Source: a virus. Taken from it: 64,000 bases of DNA. The first letter of the stretch is position 1, and every line of letters starts with the position of its first letter. The stretch covers positions 33,065 through 97,064 of IMG/VR virus record IMGVR_UViG_3300030688_000409; one strand, 5' to 3'. Of the stretch, positions 23,162-31,047 are shown one piece after another. The notes beneath the pieces were generated by a model. The model saw nothing but the letters and a program-made list of their open reading frames with translations. It was not told where the DNA came from and did not search any database. The translations under genes were made by a program, and so were the position numbers.

Positions 23162-23479
23162 TCAGAACGAAAGGTCGTCCAGTATCGCAGCTAGGAAACT
23201 CGCAGGATTATCCACAGGAGCAGCTTTCAAGCTTTCTCCATTATCTACCTCGTCCCCTGAAAGTCTCATGACCTTGTTTCCTTGTACTACCCAGAAATCA
23301 CGTGAAGACTCACAGATAAATTGGTTCCCTGCGACCCTTGTTAAACCAAGCGAGGCAATCTTTTGGCGAACCTCCGGCGACAGCGTAGTCTCCGAAGAAA
23401 AGTGGTTTTTGGAAAAGACGGACTCTGTGGTTTTACTCCCACCTAGTCCGAAAGATGCAGTAGCACGAAGCTTAGCCAT
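23162..23479 (-). CDS. Hypothetical protein
   Basis: 105 residues from ATG 23479, behind GAGGG. A short basic N terminus (MAKLRATASFG), then ETTLSPEVRQKIASLGLTRV, and an acidic C terminus ILDDLSF. No family recognised. It is first in the minus-strand transcript and has an ACTATGA element just upstream. Confidence 0.5.
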   Translation of the reverse strand: MAKLRATASFGLGGSKTTESVFSKNHFSSETTLSPEVRQKIASLGLTRVAGNQFICESSRDFWVVQGNKVMRLSGDEVDNGESLKAAPVDNPASFLAAILDDLSF

Positions 23480-23494
23480 TTTTAGTACCCTCAC

Positions 23495-23573
23495 CAATAG
23501 AGGTTCATAGTTCTAAAACTTTTCCCAAGAAAAACCCCGAATTATGATTTACAAACTATGACCCTCTATATCA
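23495..23573. promoter_or_regulatory. Divergent ACTATGA/CCTCTA elements between two gene starts
   Basis: On the minus strand AACTATGAACCTCTATTGG (about 23512-23494) precedes gene 23479. On the plus strand AACTATGACCCTCTATATC (about 23554-23572) precedes gene 23585. The two copies face away from each other in a 105-nt intergenic region. See the finding on the recurring ACTAY element; promoter function is inferred. Confidence 0.5.
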
Positions 23574-23584
23574 GAGGGATTCTC

Positions 23585-24349
23585 ATGCAAACGGCGAATA
23601 ATACAATCTTCAGTTCCCAAGCCGCGCTTTCTGGTGCGTGGCGGAACATCAACAACTGGTTCAATTTCTCCCTACACATCACCGGGCTCGAAGGAAACGT
23701 GTGGGTGGAAGCCTCGAATGACCCCACCGTCATGACGGACGGTCCTACCATCAGTGCTCCGGGAACTCCTGTGTTGACCCAGTACACCCCAACAGCAGAC
23801 AGCCACAAGCAGGGCATCGCTACCACGACCACCTTCTACGTGAAGAACACCTTCGTGACCGTGAACGGTGAGACTGTTGCCAGTGCAGAGGCCAACCTGT
23901 CCGTGTTAGCGGGTAACCTTCTCGTAGTTGCATCACCGGTTAAAGACGCTGGCGGATACGCCACCTCGTGGAATACCTATATCAGCACGACCAGCGGTGC
24001 TGAAGTCCTCCAGAATCTAGAAGACGGTGCTGTCATCGCACCCCTTGCCTTTGGTAAGACCTTCATTCTCTTGAACGGGGTTCAAAACAGTGGCATTACG
24101 GTACCGGGCTCCAACACTTCAGGCTCCCCCAACTCGGGTGTCAGCATCACCGGCAACTTGGCCGCTGTCAGCTATACTCCTCCGGCCCCGGCTGCGGAGT
24201 TCAACCAGCTTCAGGTCATCATTGACGCCACGAACCACCAAGCCATGATTAACCCATCGGGTATTATCTGGAATTACATCCGGGTGTGCAAAGACAGCAC
24301 CGCCAACACGCGGGTGACTACAGGGAATTTGTTTGGTCAGATTGGATGA
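23585..24349 (+). CDS. Putative virion surface/decoration protein
   Basis: 254 residues from ATG 23585, preceded by AGAGGG. Low-charge, Thr/Ser/Ala/Gly/Asn-rich, beta-strand composition throughout (ITGLEGNVWVEASNDPTVM; FVTVNGETVASAEANLS), as in tail fibre or head-fibre proteins. It is followed by a terminator region. Similar composition is seen in genes 26990 and 54750, without clear sequence identity. Confidence 0.55.
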   Translation: MQTANNTIFSSQAALSGAWRNINNWFNFSLHITGLEGNVWVEASNDPTVMTDGPTISAPGTPVLTQYTPTADSHKQGIATTTTFYVKNTFVTVNGETVASAEANLSVLAGNLLVVASPVKDAGGYATSWNTYISTTSGAEVLQNLEDGAVIAPLAFGKTFILLNGVQNSGITVPGSNTSGSPNSGVSITGNLAAVSYTPPAPAAEFNQLQVIIDATNHQAMINPSGIIWNYIRVCKDSTANTRVTTGNLFGQIG

Positions 24350-24414
24350 TTAAACAAAAGCTTTTCTGACTTCTCAGTATTATAGAACTACCAAATAAAA
24401 CCAGTATTATAGCT

Positions 24415-24525
24415 ATGCCGGTTAGCCGGTTAAAGACCATGATGGCTGAGTTGAAAGCAGGCACGTACAAGCATTGGGTTTCTGATCCTGATGCTGTGGG
24501 TAGCCTACAAAAAGAAAAGAAGTAG
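24415..24525 (+). CDS. Possible 36-aa small protein
   Basis: An ATG at 24415 gives MPVSRLKTMMAELKAGTYKH and ends EKKK-stop just before the 24.55 kb terminator. No good ribosome-binding site is visible, but CAGTATTATAG occurs twice upstream (about 24376 and 24403), which may be promoter-like. Weak support; the rest of the 24350-24546 gap has no other candidate. Confidence 0.3.
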   Translation: MPVSRLKTMMAELKAGTYKHWVSDPDAVGSLQKEKK

Positions 24526-24546
24526 CTAGGCAAATTTCTAACACAA

Positions 24547-24575
24547 GGGCAGCAACTTCGGTTGCTGCCCTTTTT
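24547..24575 (+). terminator. Rho-independent terminator
   Basis: A 10-bp stem GGGCAGCAAC / GTTGCTGCCC (24547-24556 / 24561-24570) closed by a C(TTCG)G tetraloop and followed by TTTTT. Textbook terminator for the 23.6-24.5 kb plus-strand unit, also facing the end of the convergent glycosyltransferase gene. Confidence 0.9.
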
Positions 24576-26175
24576 ACCTATCCACAATAAATATGATGCG
24601 GCTACCCTCTGGTGTCTCCACTACCTCTTCCATGTGCTCAGGGTAAATCTTGCACAGGGATTTGTAATGCGAAGAGCCCGGAACCGTAGCTACCACATAT
24701 CGGAACTTTTGGAAAAGAACTTTTACTTTAGATTCCAAGAACGTGGACTTCCATTGAGTGGGGGGCTCGTGGTACATCGGGGCATGGGTCTGTGGTGAAT
24801 TGACGACGGTCGGAGATAGAGGCAGAGCGTTGTTCAACGCTACCGACCCTCCAAACTCAAACCCTTCCTCAATCATAGGCATTGTCACGTTAGGGTGGCA
24901 GATGCAAGCCGTAACCGCAGTGTTCCATTCCGGCTGATGGTAGATGATGAGGGAGTAACGCAGGTCGTTATGTACATTAATTCCCTGCTTGTGCAAAGCA
25001 TGAGAGCACCAGCGGTCCTCCGCCGTGTCCGATGTCAGTGGTGCAGCGGCGACGATCTGCATAGCACGCTTGCTCAACCAGTAAGCCGCACCTGAAGCCC
25101 ACGAGGGATTCCCCCCACGGTTCTCCCTACCTGTATAGTCATGCTGCTGCCAGCCAGCTTGAACCAGACGCGGGACTTCTACATAAGTATCGTCGTCCAC
25201 CTTGCACACATACTCATAGCCGTTGTCGAGCACCCACTGATAGATAGCCTTCATTTTTGCCGGGAGACCAAGGTACCCGTCGTCCACATCGAGGAACACT
25301 TCATCCTCCAGCGGTTCACGAGTTGCACCGTTGCCGTAGAATATTTTGTAGTCCACCTTGTACATCGACTTAAGCCACGTCTTGCGAATCTCATCTACCC
25401 GATGCTGGTACTTATGGCACGCGACCACCGCCACGATGAACTTAGGGAGAGGTAGGGGAGCCGGAGGCGTGGACTCAGAGCCGAAGAACTCAGAGACCCC
25501 GCGCTTACGCAAGAAAATGCGATGACCCAGAGCTTTGGCACGTCCACGGAACGAAGCGTAGCGAGGGTCTTCCTTATCCCGGTTGTAGGGCAGGGTGGTG
25601 ATATTCACATCGGAGACGGCGACTACCTTCAACTCATGGTCTTTCAGGGTGAGGAACCAGTCACCATGTTCCCCCCCAATTTTCATCCGCTCGTCCCATG
25701 GGTATGGACGGATAGATTCTGTACGGGCGAGGAAATAGTTCACTACGAGGTCACATTGGGTGATGTTCCTCGTAATGTTGAGTTTAGTCTGGGCGATATA
25801 CTGGCCGGGTGCGACAATCAGGTCACCCTCGTACACGTTTCCATCCACGTGTCCGCCAGCCACGTCGATGCTCGGGTCAGCGTCAAGTACCGAGAGCAGG
25901 CGTTCGATGCCTCGACGTGCCTCGTCGGTAGAGAAGTCGAAGTCGTCGGAGCCCATCAAAAGGTATTTTGTACGTGTAGCAGCTACCCCGTGGTTTCGTT
26001 TCACCGACAGTCCCGAGTCAAACTTTAGGGATATGGTAGCTCCGGCTATGCCGCTGTCGTCTACAACCACCACCTGACATTCAGGAAGGTTCTTTTTGAT
26101 ACCTGCCAAGCAGTCCGCCAAATATCCCGGACGCAGAAAAGATGTAATGAGAATTGTTACATTAGATAGACTCAA
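24574..26175 (-). CDS. Two-domain glycosyltransferase (GT2-like plus GT31-like)
   Basis: 533 residues. The N-terminal domain (about 1-230) is GT-A fold family-2-like: VTILITSFLRPGYLADC, VVVVDDSG and GSDDFDF. The C-terminal domain (about 245-450) resembles beta-1,3-galactosyltransferases: ACHKYQ, the metal-binding DDDTYV, and WASGAAYWLSKRAM. Such enzymes add sugars from nucleotide donors; in phages targets include modified DNA bases, virion proteins or host surface glycans. The target is unknown. The start overlaps the stop of the next glycosyltransferase (ATGA-type), so the pair is co-translated. Confidence 0.75.
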   Translation of the reverse strand: MSLSNVTILITSFLRPGYLADCLAGIKKNLPECQVVVVDDSGIAGATISLKFDSGLSVKRNHGVAATRTKYLLMGSDDFDFSTDEARRGIERLLSVLDADPSIDVAGGHVDGNVYEGDLIVAPGQYIAQTKLNITRNITQCDLVVNYFLARTESIRPYPWDERMKIGGEHGDWFLTLKDHELKVVAVSDVNITTLPYNRDKEDPRYASFRGRAKALGHRIFLRKRGVSEFFGSESTPPAPLPLPKFIVAVVACHKYQHRVDEIRKTWLKSMYKVDYKIFYGNGATREPLEDEVFLDVDDGYLGLPAKMKAIYQWVLDNGYEYVCKVDDDTYVEVPRLVQAGWQQHDYTGRENRGGNPSWASGAAYWLSKRAMQIVAAAPLTSDTAEDRWCSHALHKQGINVHNDLRYSLIIYHQPEWNTAVTACICHPNVTMPMIEEGFEFGGSVALNNALPLSPTVVNSPQTHAPMYHEPPTQWKSTFLESKVKVLFQKFRYVVATVPGSSHYKSLCKIYPEHMEEVVETPEGSRIIFIVDR

Positions 26176-26840
26176 ATCAACAACCCCTTAGTGACCTTCT
26201 CTATATCTTCCCACTCAGTCTCAATATAGGACATGCTAGGCAAATATTTCTTTGACGCATTTTCAGGGTGGATTGTAGCCACCATCAAATCCAATGTGTT
26301 AAGGTCTTTCCAGTGCTCTTGCGGGATGCTGCGAAGGAACTTGCAGTCAGCACCGGAGGGTATGTCTTCGAACGGTTGCTTCTCCCACACGCTCCTTCGA
26401 GTAGCGAAGGCACCTATCCATGGCTGAGAAGTCCAATTCTGGTAGCGGTAGGCCGTCTCCGTCCCATGGATGTAGTAATACAGGCGGCTGGTTCCGGTTA
26501 CCCACACATTGGGGTCAGCGAACGGTGCCACTTGTCTAGACACCCTGTCACAACGATAGATGTCATCGTCGTCTACCACAATCAGGAACTCACCTTTGGC
26601 AAGCGCACAGCCCTCATTCATCAACTGACCGTGGTTCAATTTCACATTCGGCATCGAAACATACCGGATGCGAGGGTCCTCAGGTAGGAGGTCTTTAATT
26701 TGGTCTGTCCCATTATCAACAATTACCCACTCAAGATTTGGGTAGTCCTGTGACAAAAAATACCCCACACAGCGCGGCCAGAACTCGCGGCGGTTGTAGG
26801 TGGGGGTGATACACGAGACGAGGGGTTTAGTACCTTCCAC
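26172..26840 (-). CDS. Glycosyltransferase family 2
   Basis: 222 residues starting with GTG at 26840, with GGAGG about 9 nt upstream. GT2 features: VSCITPTYNRREFWPRC at the start, WVIVDNGT, and the DXD-type VVDDDDIYR near residue 90. The acceptor is unknown. It forms a two-gene unit with the bifunctional glycosyltransferase. Confidence 0.8.
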   Translation of the reverse strand: MEGTKPLVSCITPTYNRREFWPRCVGYFLSQDYPNLEWVIVDNGTDQIKDLLPEDPRIRYVSMPNVKLNHGQLMNEGCALAKGEFLIVVDDDDIYRCDRVSRQVAPFADPNVWVTGTSRLYYYIHGTETAYRYQNWTSQPWIGAFATRRSVWEKQPFEDIPSGADCKFLRSIPQEHWKDLNTLDLMVATIHPENASKKYLPSMSYIETEWEDIEKVTKGLLI

Positions 26841-26916
26841 CTAACCCCTCCATATAAGCCGCAATAGCCCTACGGTACTCTGCTTGGTACCTATCTGTTT
26901 TTTCTTCGTGTGACAT
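26827..26916 (-). CDS. Possible 29-aa leader protein
   Basis: Frame MSHEEKTDRYQAEYRRAIAA, 29 residues, overlapping the GTG start of the GT2 gene; its codons contain the GT2 ribosome-binding site. Could be a real coupling peptide or chance. No strong ribosome-binding site of its own. Confidence 0.35.
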   Translation of the reverse strand: MSHEEKTDRYQAEYRRAIAAYMEGLGGRY

Positions 26917-26989
26917 ATGCAGTAAATACCCAAAATTCTAACTACCAAATACTAGGTAGAAACGAAACTCTCTTTAGGAGACCCCTCAG

Positions 26990-27754
26990 ATGGCAATTTC
27001 AGTTGTTCAGAAAGCAAAGAATTTTTCAGCGTATCAGGTAAAGCCGCTGACGGTGACCCTCCCAGCAGGGACAACCGCAGGTTCGTACCTCGCTGTTGTT
27101 GTTGAAGCATCGAAGAGCGGGGCTCCCTTCAACCTTGGCTCCTTTGGTGCCCACATCCCCAACCCTATCGTCACCGACGACAAGAGCAACGTCTACACGA
27201 CTGTTGACAGCATCGTAGGCGTGTCGCAGGAAGCGAACGGTATCAACAACCCTGATGCGTCGGGCTTCTTCCCTTCGGCCTACATCTATGTCGTTGCCGC
27301 CGCGACTGGTACTCAGAACATCTCCATTGGTGCCTTCTACCCGGACGAATACATCTCGCCTATTCAGCCGGGTGGCAACCTCGCTTCGCCGCCTAACGTC
27401 AACGGTCGCCCGGTGTTCGACGGTGGTCTGCACGCTCAGGTGTTCGAGGTAGCTGGTCTTGCGACCGGTGTTGACGTTCACGGGCATGGTACCACGTATG
27501 GCTCAACTCCGCTTGGTGCTGGGTTATTCACTACTTCTGCCGTCGCTGGTATCATCATCGAAGCTGGTATCCTGATTGACTCGGCGACCATCTCCCCAGA
27601 CACCAACGTCAACTCCGTATTGCAGTATTCGCAGCGGCTCAACGCTTCAACCTTCATGGTTCAGACCCGCATCACGGGTGGAGCCGTGACAAATGCTGGC
27701 TTCGGCAACGCGCTGAAGTATGGCGGAGCGGTCGTGGGCGTGGCTCTGAAATAG
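26990..27754 (+). CDS. Putative virion surface protein
   Basis: 254 residues, ATG 26990 behind AGGAG. All-beta composition, no Cys, starting MAISVVQKAKNFSAYQVKPL and containing GSYLAVVVEAS and repeated Gly/Ala/Thr strands. Similar in style to gene 23585 and to gene 54750, suggesting a particle decoration or fibre role. Has an ACTACCAA element about 50 nt upstream and a strong terminator behind it. Confidence 0.55.
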   Translation: MAISVVQKAKNFSAYQVKPLTVTLPAGTTAGSYLAVVVEASKSGAPFNLGSFGAHIPNPIVTDDKSNVYTTVDSIVGVSQEANGINNPDASGFFPSAYIYVVAAATGTQNISIGAFYPDEYISPIQPGGNLASPPNVNGRPVFDGGLHAQVFEVAGLATGVDVHGHGTTYGSTPLGAGLFTTSAVAGIIIEAGILIDSATISPDTNVNSVLQYSQRLNASTFMVQTRITGGAVTNAGFGNALKYGGAVVGVALK

Positions 27755-27773
27755 CCTGTTATAAGTTCTCACA

Positions 27774-27806
27774 AAATAGCCCCCTATAATAAGGGGGCTA
27801 TTTTTT
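27774..27806 (+). terminator. Rho-independent terminator
   Basis: TAGCCCCC (27777-27784) pairs with GGGGGCTA (27793-27800), extended by A/T pairs and followed by six T residues. Terminates the 26990 gene. The remaining 27807-27921 stretch is the leader of the GIY-YIG gene; it holds GATTACAGG...CCTGTAAT pairing but no gene. Confidence 0.88.
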
Positions 27807-27921
27807 CATGTACATACAAGCTAAAAGTACAGTATTTAGGTAGTGTAGGTGATTACAGGCACACTTCGACTTATTACTAATCTACCTGTAATTTTTAGAT
27901 TTGTCAATAACAAAGGAAAAA

Positions 27922-28662
27922 ATGGCGGGAGTGGCGGGGGTTTACATATGGTTGAACTTGGTGAACGGTAAAGTATACGTCGGGTCAGCCAAATTTATAC
28001 CCAGAAGAAAGTCCGCTCACCTTAGAGCCCTGAAGTTGGGGAAGCATCATAGCCCTCATTTTCAAGCGGCGTGGGATAAGTATGGTGAAGCTGCGTTCCA
28101 ATTTGGAATCGTGGAAGAAGTCCTTGATGAGCTTTGGCTCCGGGCGAGAGAGACGGTTTGGATTAAACAGCTACGGTCAGCCGAGTCTGTCTATGGGTAC
28201 AACATCGCTCGTGACGGCTGGACTGCGGCTCAGCTTGAGCCCACAGAACGTCGCCGGGAAGCATGGAAGAAGAATGGTGAGCGTAAGAGGGGTGTTCAGG
28301 ACCCACCTGAGGTTAGAGCTAGAAAGAAAGCGGCAAGTCAGGGTAGAACGCCCCCAAGTCACCTGAACCATAAACACAGCGAAGAAACCAGAGCTAAAAT
28401 GCGTGCTGCATGGGCGCGAAAGAAAGCTCGTGGGTATACGTCACCTGTAACTTTTACAACAGCCGGGAGACCCTCTTGGAATAAAGGAATACCCCCTTCC
28501 AAGGAATCCCGTCAGAAACTATCCATTTCACTAAGACTAAGCTGGACTCCTGAACGCCGCGCTGCACAAGCAGAACGGGCACGCAAACAAGGCTTAGCAA
28601 ATTCAAAAAACCAACACAAAATCGGAGCTACGGAGCCGCGTTGTGTTGTGGAGGTGTCGTGA
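27922..28662 (+). CDS. GIY-YIG homing endonuclease with NUMOD3 repeats
   Basis: 246 residues from ATG 27922 (AAAGGA upstream). GIY-YIG core: AGVYIWLNLVNGKVYVGSA, then R and H residues and a WDKYGEAAFQFGIVEEV segment. The C-terminal half has NUMOD3-type motifs (HSEETRAKMRAAW; SKESRQKLSISLRLSW). Its 3' end supplies the ribosome-binding site for the next gene, so it is tightly inserted upstream of gene 28666. Confidence 0.87.
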   Translation: MAGVAGVYIWLNLVNGKVYVGSAKFIPRRKSAHLRALKLGKHHSPHFQAAWDKYGEAAFQFGIVEEVLDELWLRARETVWIKQLRSAESVYGYNIARDGWTAAQLEPTERRREAWKKNGERKRGVQDPPEVRARKKAASQGRTPPSHLNHKHSEETRAKMRAAWARKKARGYTSPVTFTTAGRPSWNKGIPPSKESRQKLSISLRLSWTPERRAAQAERARKQGLANSKNQHKIGATEPRCVVEVS

Positions 28663-28665
28663 TGA

Positions 28666-29427
28666 GTGAAAATACTCCTTACTTTCGATAGCGTGACCAG
28701 TGCCAGAGCTATGCTTCTGAGCGAGGATGAGCAACTAGAAGGCGCGACCACCATTAGCTTGGAGACGCAAGCCGACCTAGCTGAGGAAGACATCCTCAGT
28801 TTCATTAGCGAGAACTTTGAACGATTCCTGCGGACGCTCCGCTTCCTGAAGAAAGAAGACCAAGAACTTCTCCTCAGCTACTATCTGCTGTCGAAGACTC
28901 AGTCCACCCTCGCCCTCATCCACAAGTCAACGCAGACCGTTTGCAGCTTCCGTATCCGCATGGCGGTGAAAACGCTGGGCACATTCATGATGGTGGGGGA
29001 GCCCACCGAAGAACTACTACATGAGGTCTTGGAAAAGGCTGGGCTGGAGAACTCACTGGAGCCGCTAGGCATCGAATCCCCGTCGCCGAAACCCCGACTC
29101 TCCACGGTTGTGATGGAGTATGTCAGGACTCGCAACTTCCAACAGGTAGCAAATCACTTCGGGCTACACCGACCAGATGTACGTCGGGCTATGAGCAGGG
29201 CATCCAAGGCTCTCATGGACTCCAAGGACGGCAAGGAAGCTGCTGTGGCAGCGTGGCTACACTCACTCATCGACAAGGTATCACCGGTTGGAACCGGGTT
29301 CTCTAAACGCAAGGCACAGAAGATGGGGCACATATACATGAAATCTAGTGCAGTTCTCGGTCAGTTTAGGGTGAATATCGAGGACCCTGACTTTTCACAA
29401 TGGTTCGTTTCGAGAGCCAGCAGGTAG
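28666..29427 (+). CDS. Putative HTH DNA-binding protein
   Basis: 253 residues starting with GTG at 28666; the GGAGG lies in the end of the upstream endonuclease gene. Two helix-turn-helix-like segments are visible: STLALIHKSTQTVCSFRIRM near 75-95 and NFQQVANHFGLHRPDVRRAM near 155-175. The arrangement resembles sigma region 4 or small regulators. An alternative ATG at 28711 is possible. Possibly a transcription regulator of late genes (inference). Confidence 0.5.
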   Translation: MKILLTFDSVTSARAMLLSEDEQLEGATTISLETQADLAEEDILSFISENFERFLRTLRFLKKEDQELLLSYYLLSKTQSTLALIHKSTQTVCSFRIRMAVKTLGTFMMVGEPTEELLHEVLEKAGLENSLEPLGIESPSPKPRLSTVVMEYVRTRNFQQVANHFGLHRPDVRRAMSRASKALMDSKDGKEAAVAAWLHSLIDKVSPVGTGFSKRKAQKMGHIYMKSSAVLGQFRVNIEDPDFSQWFVSRASR

Positions 29428-29475
29428 ACATATTTCCGACTGACCTCGCTCGAACTCCGAGTCGAGTGTCGGGTT

Positions 29476-29510
29476 TGGTGGACTGGGGCGGAGTCGAACC
29501 GCCATCGGGT
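29476..29510 (-). other. tRNA 3'-end-like sequence (candidate attachment site or tRNA relic)
   Basis: On the minus strand GGCGGTTCGACTCCGCC forms a perfect T-arm with a canonical loop, followed by CCAGTCC, a discriminator A and CCA (end at 29476). The matching 5' acceptor strand GGACTGG is absent upstream, where the end of gene 29537 lies instead, so this is not a complete tRNA. It looks like the 3' part of a tRNA or tmRNA gene, as captured at phage attachment sites. The rest of the 29428-29536 gap shows no gene. Confidence 0.45.
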
Positions 29511-29536
29511 CCCTGTCATCCCCATAGACAAGCCAT

Positions 29537-29800
29537 CTAGCCGTTCACTTTCCGTTTCTTCTTGTCGATTCCCGGCCCTGCTTCGGCGGACGGGTTGATC
29601 TTCTCTGCCTTGGCTATCTCTTCCACCGCGAAGTATGCTCCGGCCATCGAACCTTCATAGCAGTTGATGCCGATGGGATTCCGTCTCTTCATCTCCGTCC
29701 AGAGGGCTCGGATGCAGCACGCCAGTTCGAACCATGTCATGTCTTGGCACTGGGTGAGGAAGGCATCGACCTTCTCACCTACTACGATTTCGCTAGGCAT
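29537..29800 (-). CDS. Hypothetical protein
   Basis: 87 residues, MPSEIVVGEKVDAFLTQC, helical with FELACCIRALWTEMKRRNP and a basic C terminus DKKKRKVNG. AGGAGG precedes the start in a 21-nt duplicated leader. No family recognised. Confidence 0.5.
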   Translation of the reverse strand: MPSEIVVGEKVDAFLTQCQDMTWFELACCIRALWTEMKRRNPIGINCYEGSMAGAYFAVEEIAKAEKINPSAEAGPGIDKKKRKVNG

Positions 29801-29804
29801 GGTG

Positions 29805-29825
29805 TGCGCCTCCTAAAGACGCGGG
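29805..29825 (-). repeat. 21-nt duplicated intergenic/leader sequence, copy 1
   Basis: The sequence TGCGCCTCCTAAAGACGCGGG is identical at 30229-30249. On the minus strand each copy carries AGGAGG directly upstream of a start codon (29800 and 30223) and, in copy 1, the stop of the preceding gene. Points to local duplication of a gene-junction sequence. Confidence 0.8.
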
Positions 29826-30223
29826 AAATCGAATATGTTGTTGTTCGTGCGCGACCATCCACAATCGCAGATAGAGTCGTGGAAAGCGATGAGTTTTTCG
29901 TCGCGCTGCTTCAACTTCAACAGGTCGTTGCGCTGCTTCCACAGGTCGTTGCGCTGCTTCCACAGGTCGTTGCGCTGCTTCAACAGGTCGTCGCGCTGCT
30001 TCAACAGGTCGTCGCTCTGCTTCCACAGGTCGGCCAACCAAGTTGGCATATCGGCAGGAAGAATTTCACGAAACAGTTTCTTCCGCAGTTCGATCTGCCA
30101 AGGCTCTTCTACTCTCGCCTTTGTTGTGTTGATGGTTTCGAGCCGTGAAGCATAGGACTCACCTAAAAGCTCGATAGGGAGACTCGCTTCGTGATGCGCG
30201 TGCAATGCTACGCAGGTTGCCAT
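29813..30223 (-). CDS. Protein with tandem KQRxDL heptad repeats
   Basis: 136 residues from ATG 30223. After MATCVALHAHHEASLPIELL and a helical segment, five near-perfect seven-residue repeats (KQRNDLW / KQRDDLL) form a likely coiled coil, encoded by five 21-nt direct repeats. Copy-number change by slippage would keep the frame. The first 60 residues resemble small proteins of bacterial genomes rather than phage. Function unknown. Confidence 0.55.
   Translation of the reverse strand: MATCVALHAHHEASLPIELLGESYASRLETINTTKARVEEPWQIELRKKLFREILPADMPTWLADLWKQSDDLLKQRDDLLKQRNDLWKQRNDLWKQRNDLLKLKQRDEKLIAFHDSICDCGWSRTNNNIFDFPRL
29924..30028 (-). repeat. Five 21-nt tandem repeats in a coding region
   Basis: Units start at 29924, 29945, 29966, 29987 and 30008, with the unit GTCGTTGCGCTGCTTCCACAG on the plus strand and one to three base changes between copies. 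They encode the heptad repeats of the gene at 29813-30223. No spacers, so not a CRISPR. Confidence 0.9.
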
Positions 30224-30228
30224 TGGTT

Positions 30229-30249
30229 TGCGCCTCCTAAAGACGCGGG
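30229..30249 (-). repeat. 21-nt duplicated leader sequence, copy 2
   Basis: Identical to 29805-29825. On the minus strand it supplies the AGGAGG ribosome-binding site for the heptad-repeat gene starting at 30223. Confidence 0.8.
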
Positions 30250-30261
30250 GGTGGTGCGGGG

Positions 30262-30663
30262 CTAGGCGGCGATATTGGAGTAAGTGATGTGGTTGGCCAG
30301 GTCGGAGATTTCCTTCTGCCACCCTTCGTCAGCGATGAGTCGGGCCACCAAGAGAAGAATGCGGATCACAAGTTTTTGGCGGGATGTCATTCTGTAACGC
30401 CTCCTAGCGTTGGGGTGATGCTGTTGCTTTTGTATTCCTAGCGGGATTCGAGCCTTCGCTGCAAATTGTTCTTTACTCAGTCTGAGTTTGAGTCGTGCAA
30501 GCTCAACAAAACGTGCAAACGAAACCCGTGCAGCCAGAGCATCCGTCCCGACCAAACTTGTGTTCTCGATGGCCGGGATGCCCATATGTCCTGCGGCGAT
30601 GAATGCTCCATCTTCCTCTGCCGCCATCTGGATGATCCATGCATCCTCCTCATCCCTCCTCAT
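30262..30663 (-). CDS. Decayed XRE-like HTH protein reading into a second small gene
   Basis: 133 residues in one frame. The upstream part (to about residue 75) ends with FVELARLKLRLSKEQFAAKA, the first helices of an XRE-type HTH domain, which then breaks off. The downstream part, from an internal ATG at 30390 with a strong AGGAGG, reads MTSRQKLVIRILLLVARLIA (42 residues) and looks like a separate small gene. Most likely a truncated HTH gene fused by chance to its neighbour. Confidence 0.4.
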   Translation of the reverse strand: MRRDEEDAWIIQMAAEEDGAFIAAGHMGIPAIENTSLVGTDALAARVSFARFVELARLKLRLSKEQFAAKARIPLGIQKQQHHPNARRRYRMTSRQKLVIRILLLVARLIADEGWQKEISDLANHITYSNIAA

Positions 30664-30830
30664 GACGTTCCTCCCTTCGTCAAAAACTCGGTTGCTTTCT
30701 CTGGGGTCAGCTCGAAATACAGCAATCCTTCACCGTCGCGCTCTGCTTCTATCGGCTGCATCTTGCAGGTATTTCCATAAAACCATTCCGGCTCACCCTT
30801 GTTCTGCCCCTTCGGGATCGAATGTGTGCA
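30660..30830 (-). pseudogene. Possible frameshifted small gene
   Basis: A protein-like frame without a start codon reads NKGEPEWFYGNTCKMQPIEA and continues to GLLYFELTPEKATEFL before stopping at 30660. The only upstream ATG (about 30827, MHTFDPEGAEQG) is in another frame. One frameshift near 30815 would join them. An internal ATG at 30761 would leave 33 residues. Suggests gene decay. Confidence 0.35.
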
Positions 30831-30834
30831 TCAA

Positions 30835-31047
30835 TCAATCCCACCTCGCGGTTTCGGTATCTAGCAGGTGGATGTGCATATCCTTGAGATCGCCAGCCAA
30901 AAGCAGTAAGCCGTTCTTGACCGCTTCGATGCGCTCGCGCTCCTTCTTGGTTCTCGCTGTGGCCAGTGCGGAGTTACGTAATTCGGCTTGAAACTCAATG
31001 TAGCGGATCACCTCCGCTTTTATGGCTGTTCCCTTGATGAAAATCAT
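30835..31047 (-). CDS. Hypothetical helical protein
   Basis: 70 residues from ATG 31047: MIFIKGTAIKAEVIRYIEFQ followed by a charged helix with RTKKERERIEAVKNG. The start overlaps the upstream stop (ATGA). No family recognised. Confidence 0.5.
   Translation of the reverse strand: MIFIKGTAIKAEVIRYIEFQAELRNSALATARTKKERERIEAVKNGLLLLAGDLKDMHIHLLDTETARWD

Noticed and set aside
27755-27921. Group I intron around the GIY-YIG gene at 27922
   Set aside because: No R/S core elements or split exon found; the element simply sits upstream of gene 28666.
29476-29552. Complete tRNA gene on the minus strand
   Set aside because: The T-arm and CCA are perfect, but no 5' acceptor strand or D-arm fits within 80 nt, and the region overlaps the end of a coding gene.
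29924-30028. CRISPR-like array
   Set aside because: Repeats are head-to-tail without spacers, in frame, and encode a heptad-repeat coiled coil.
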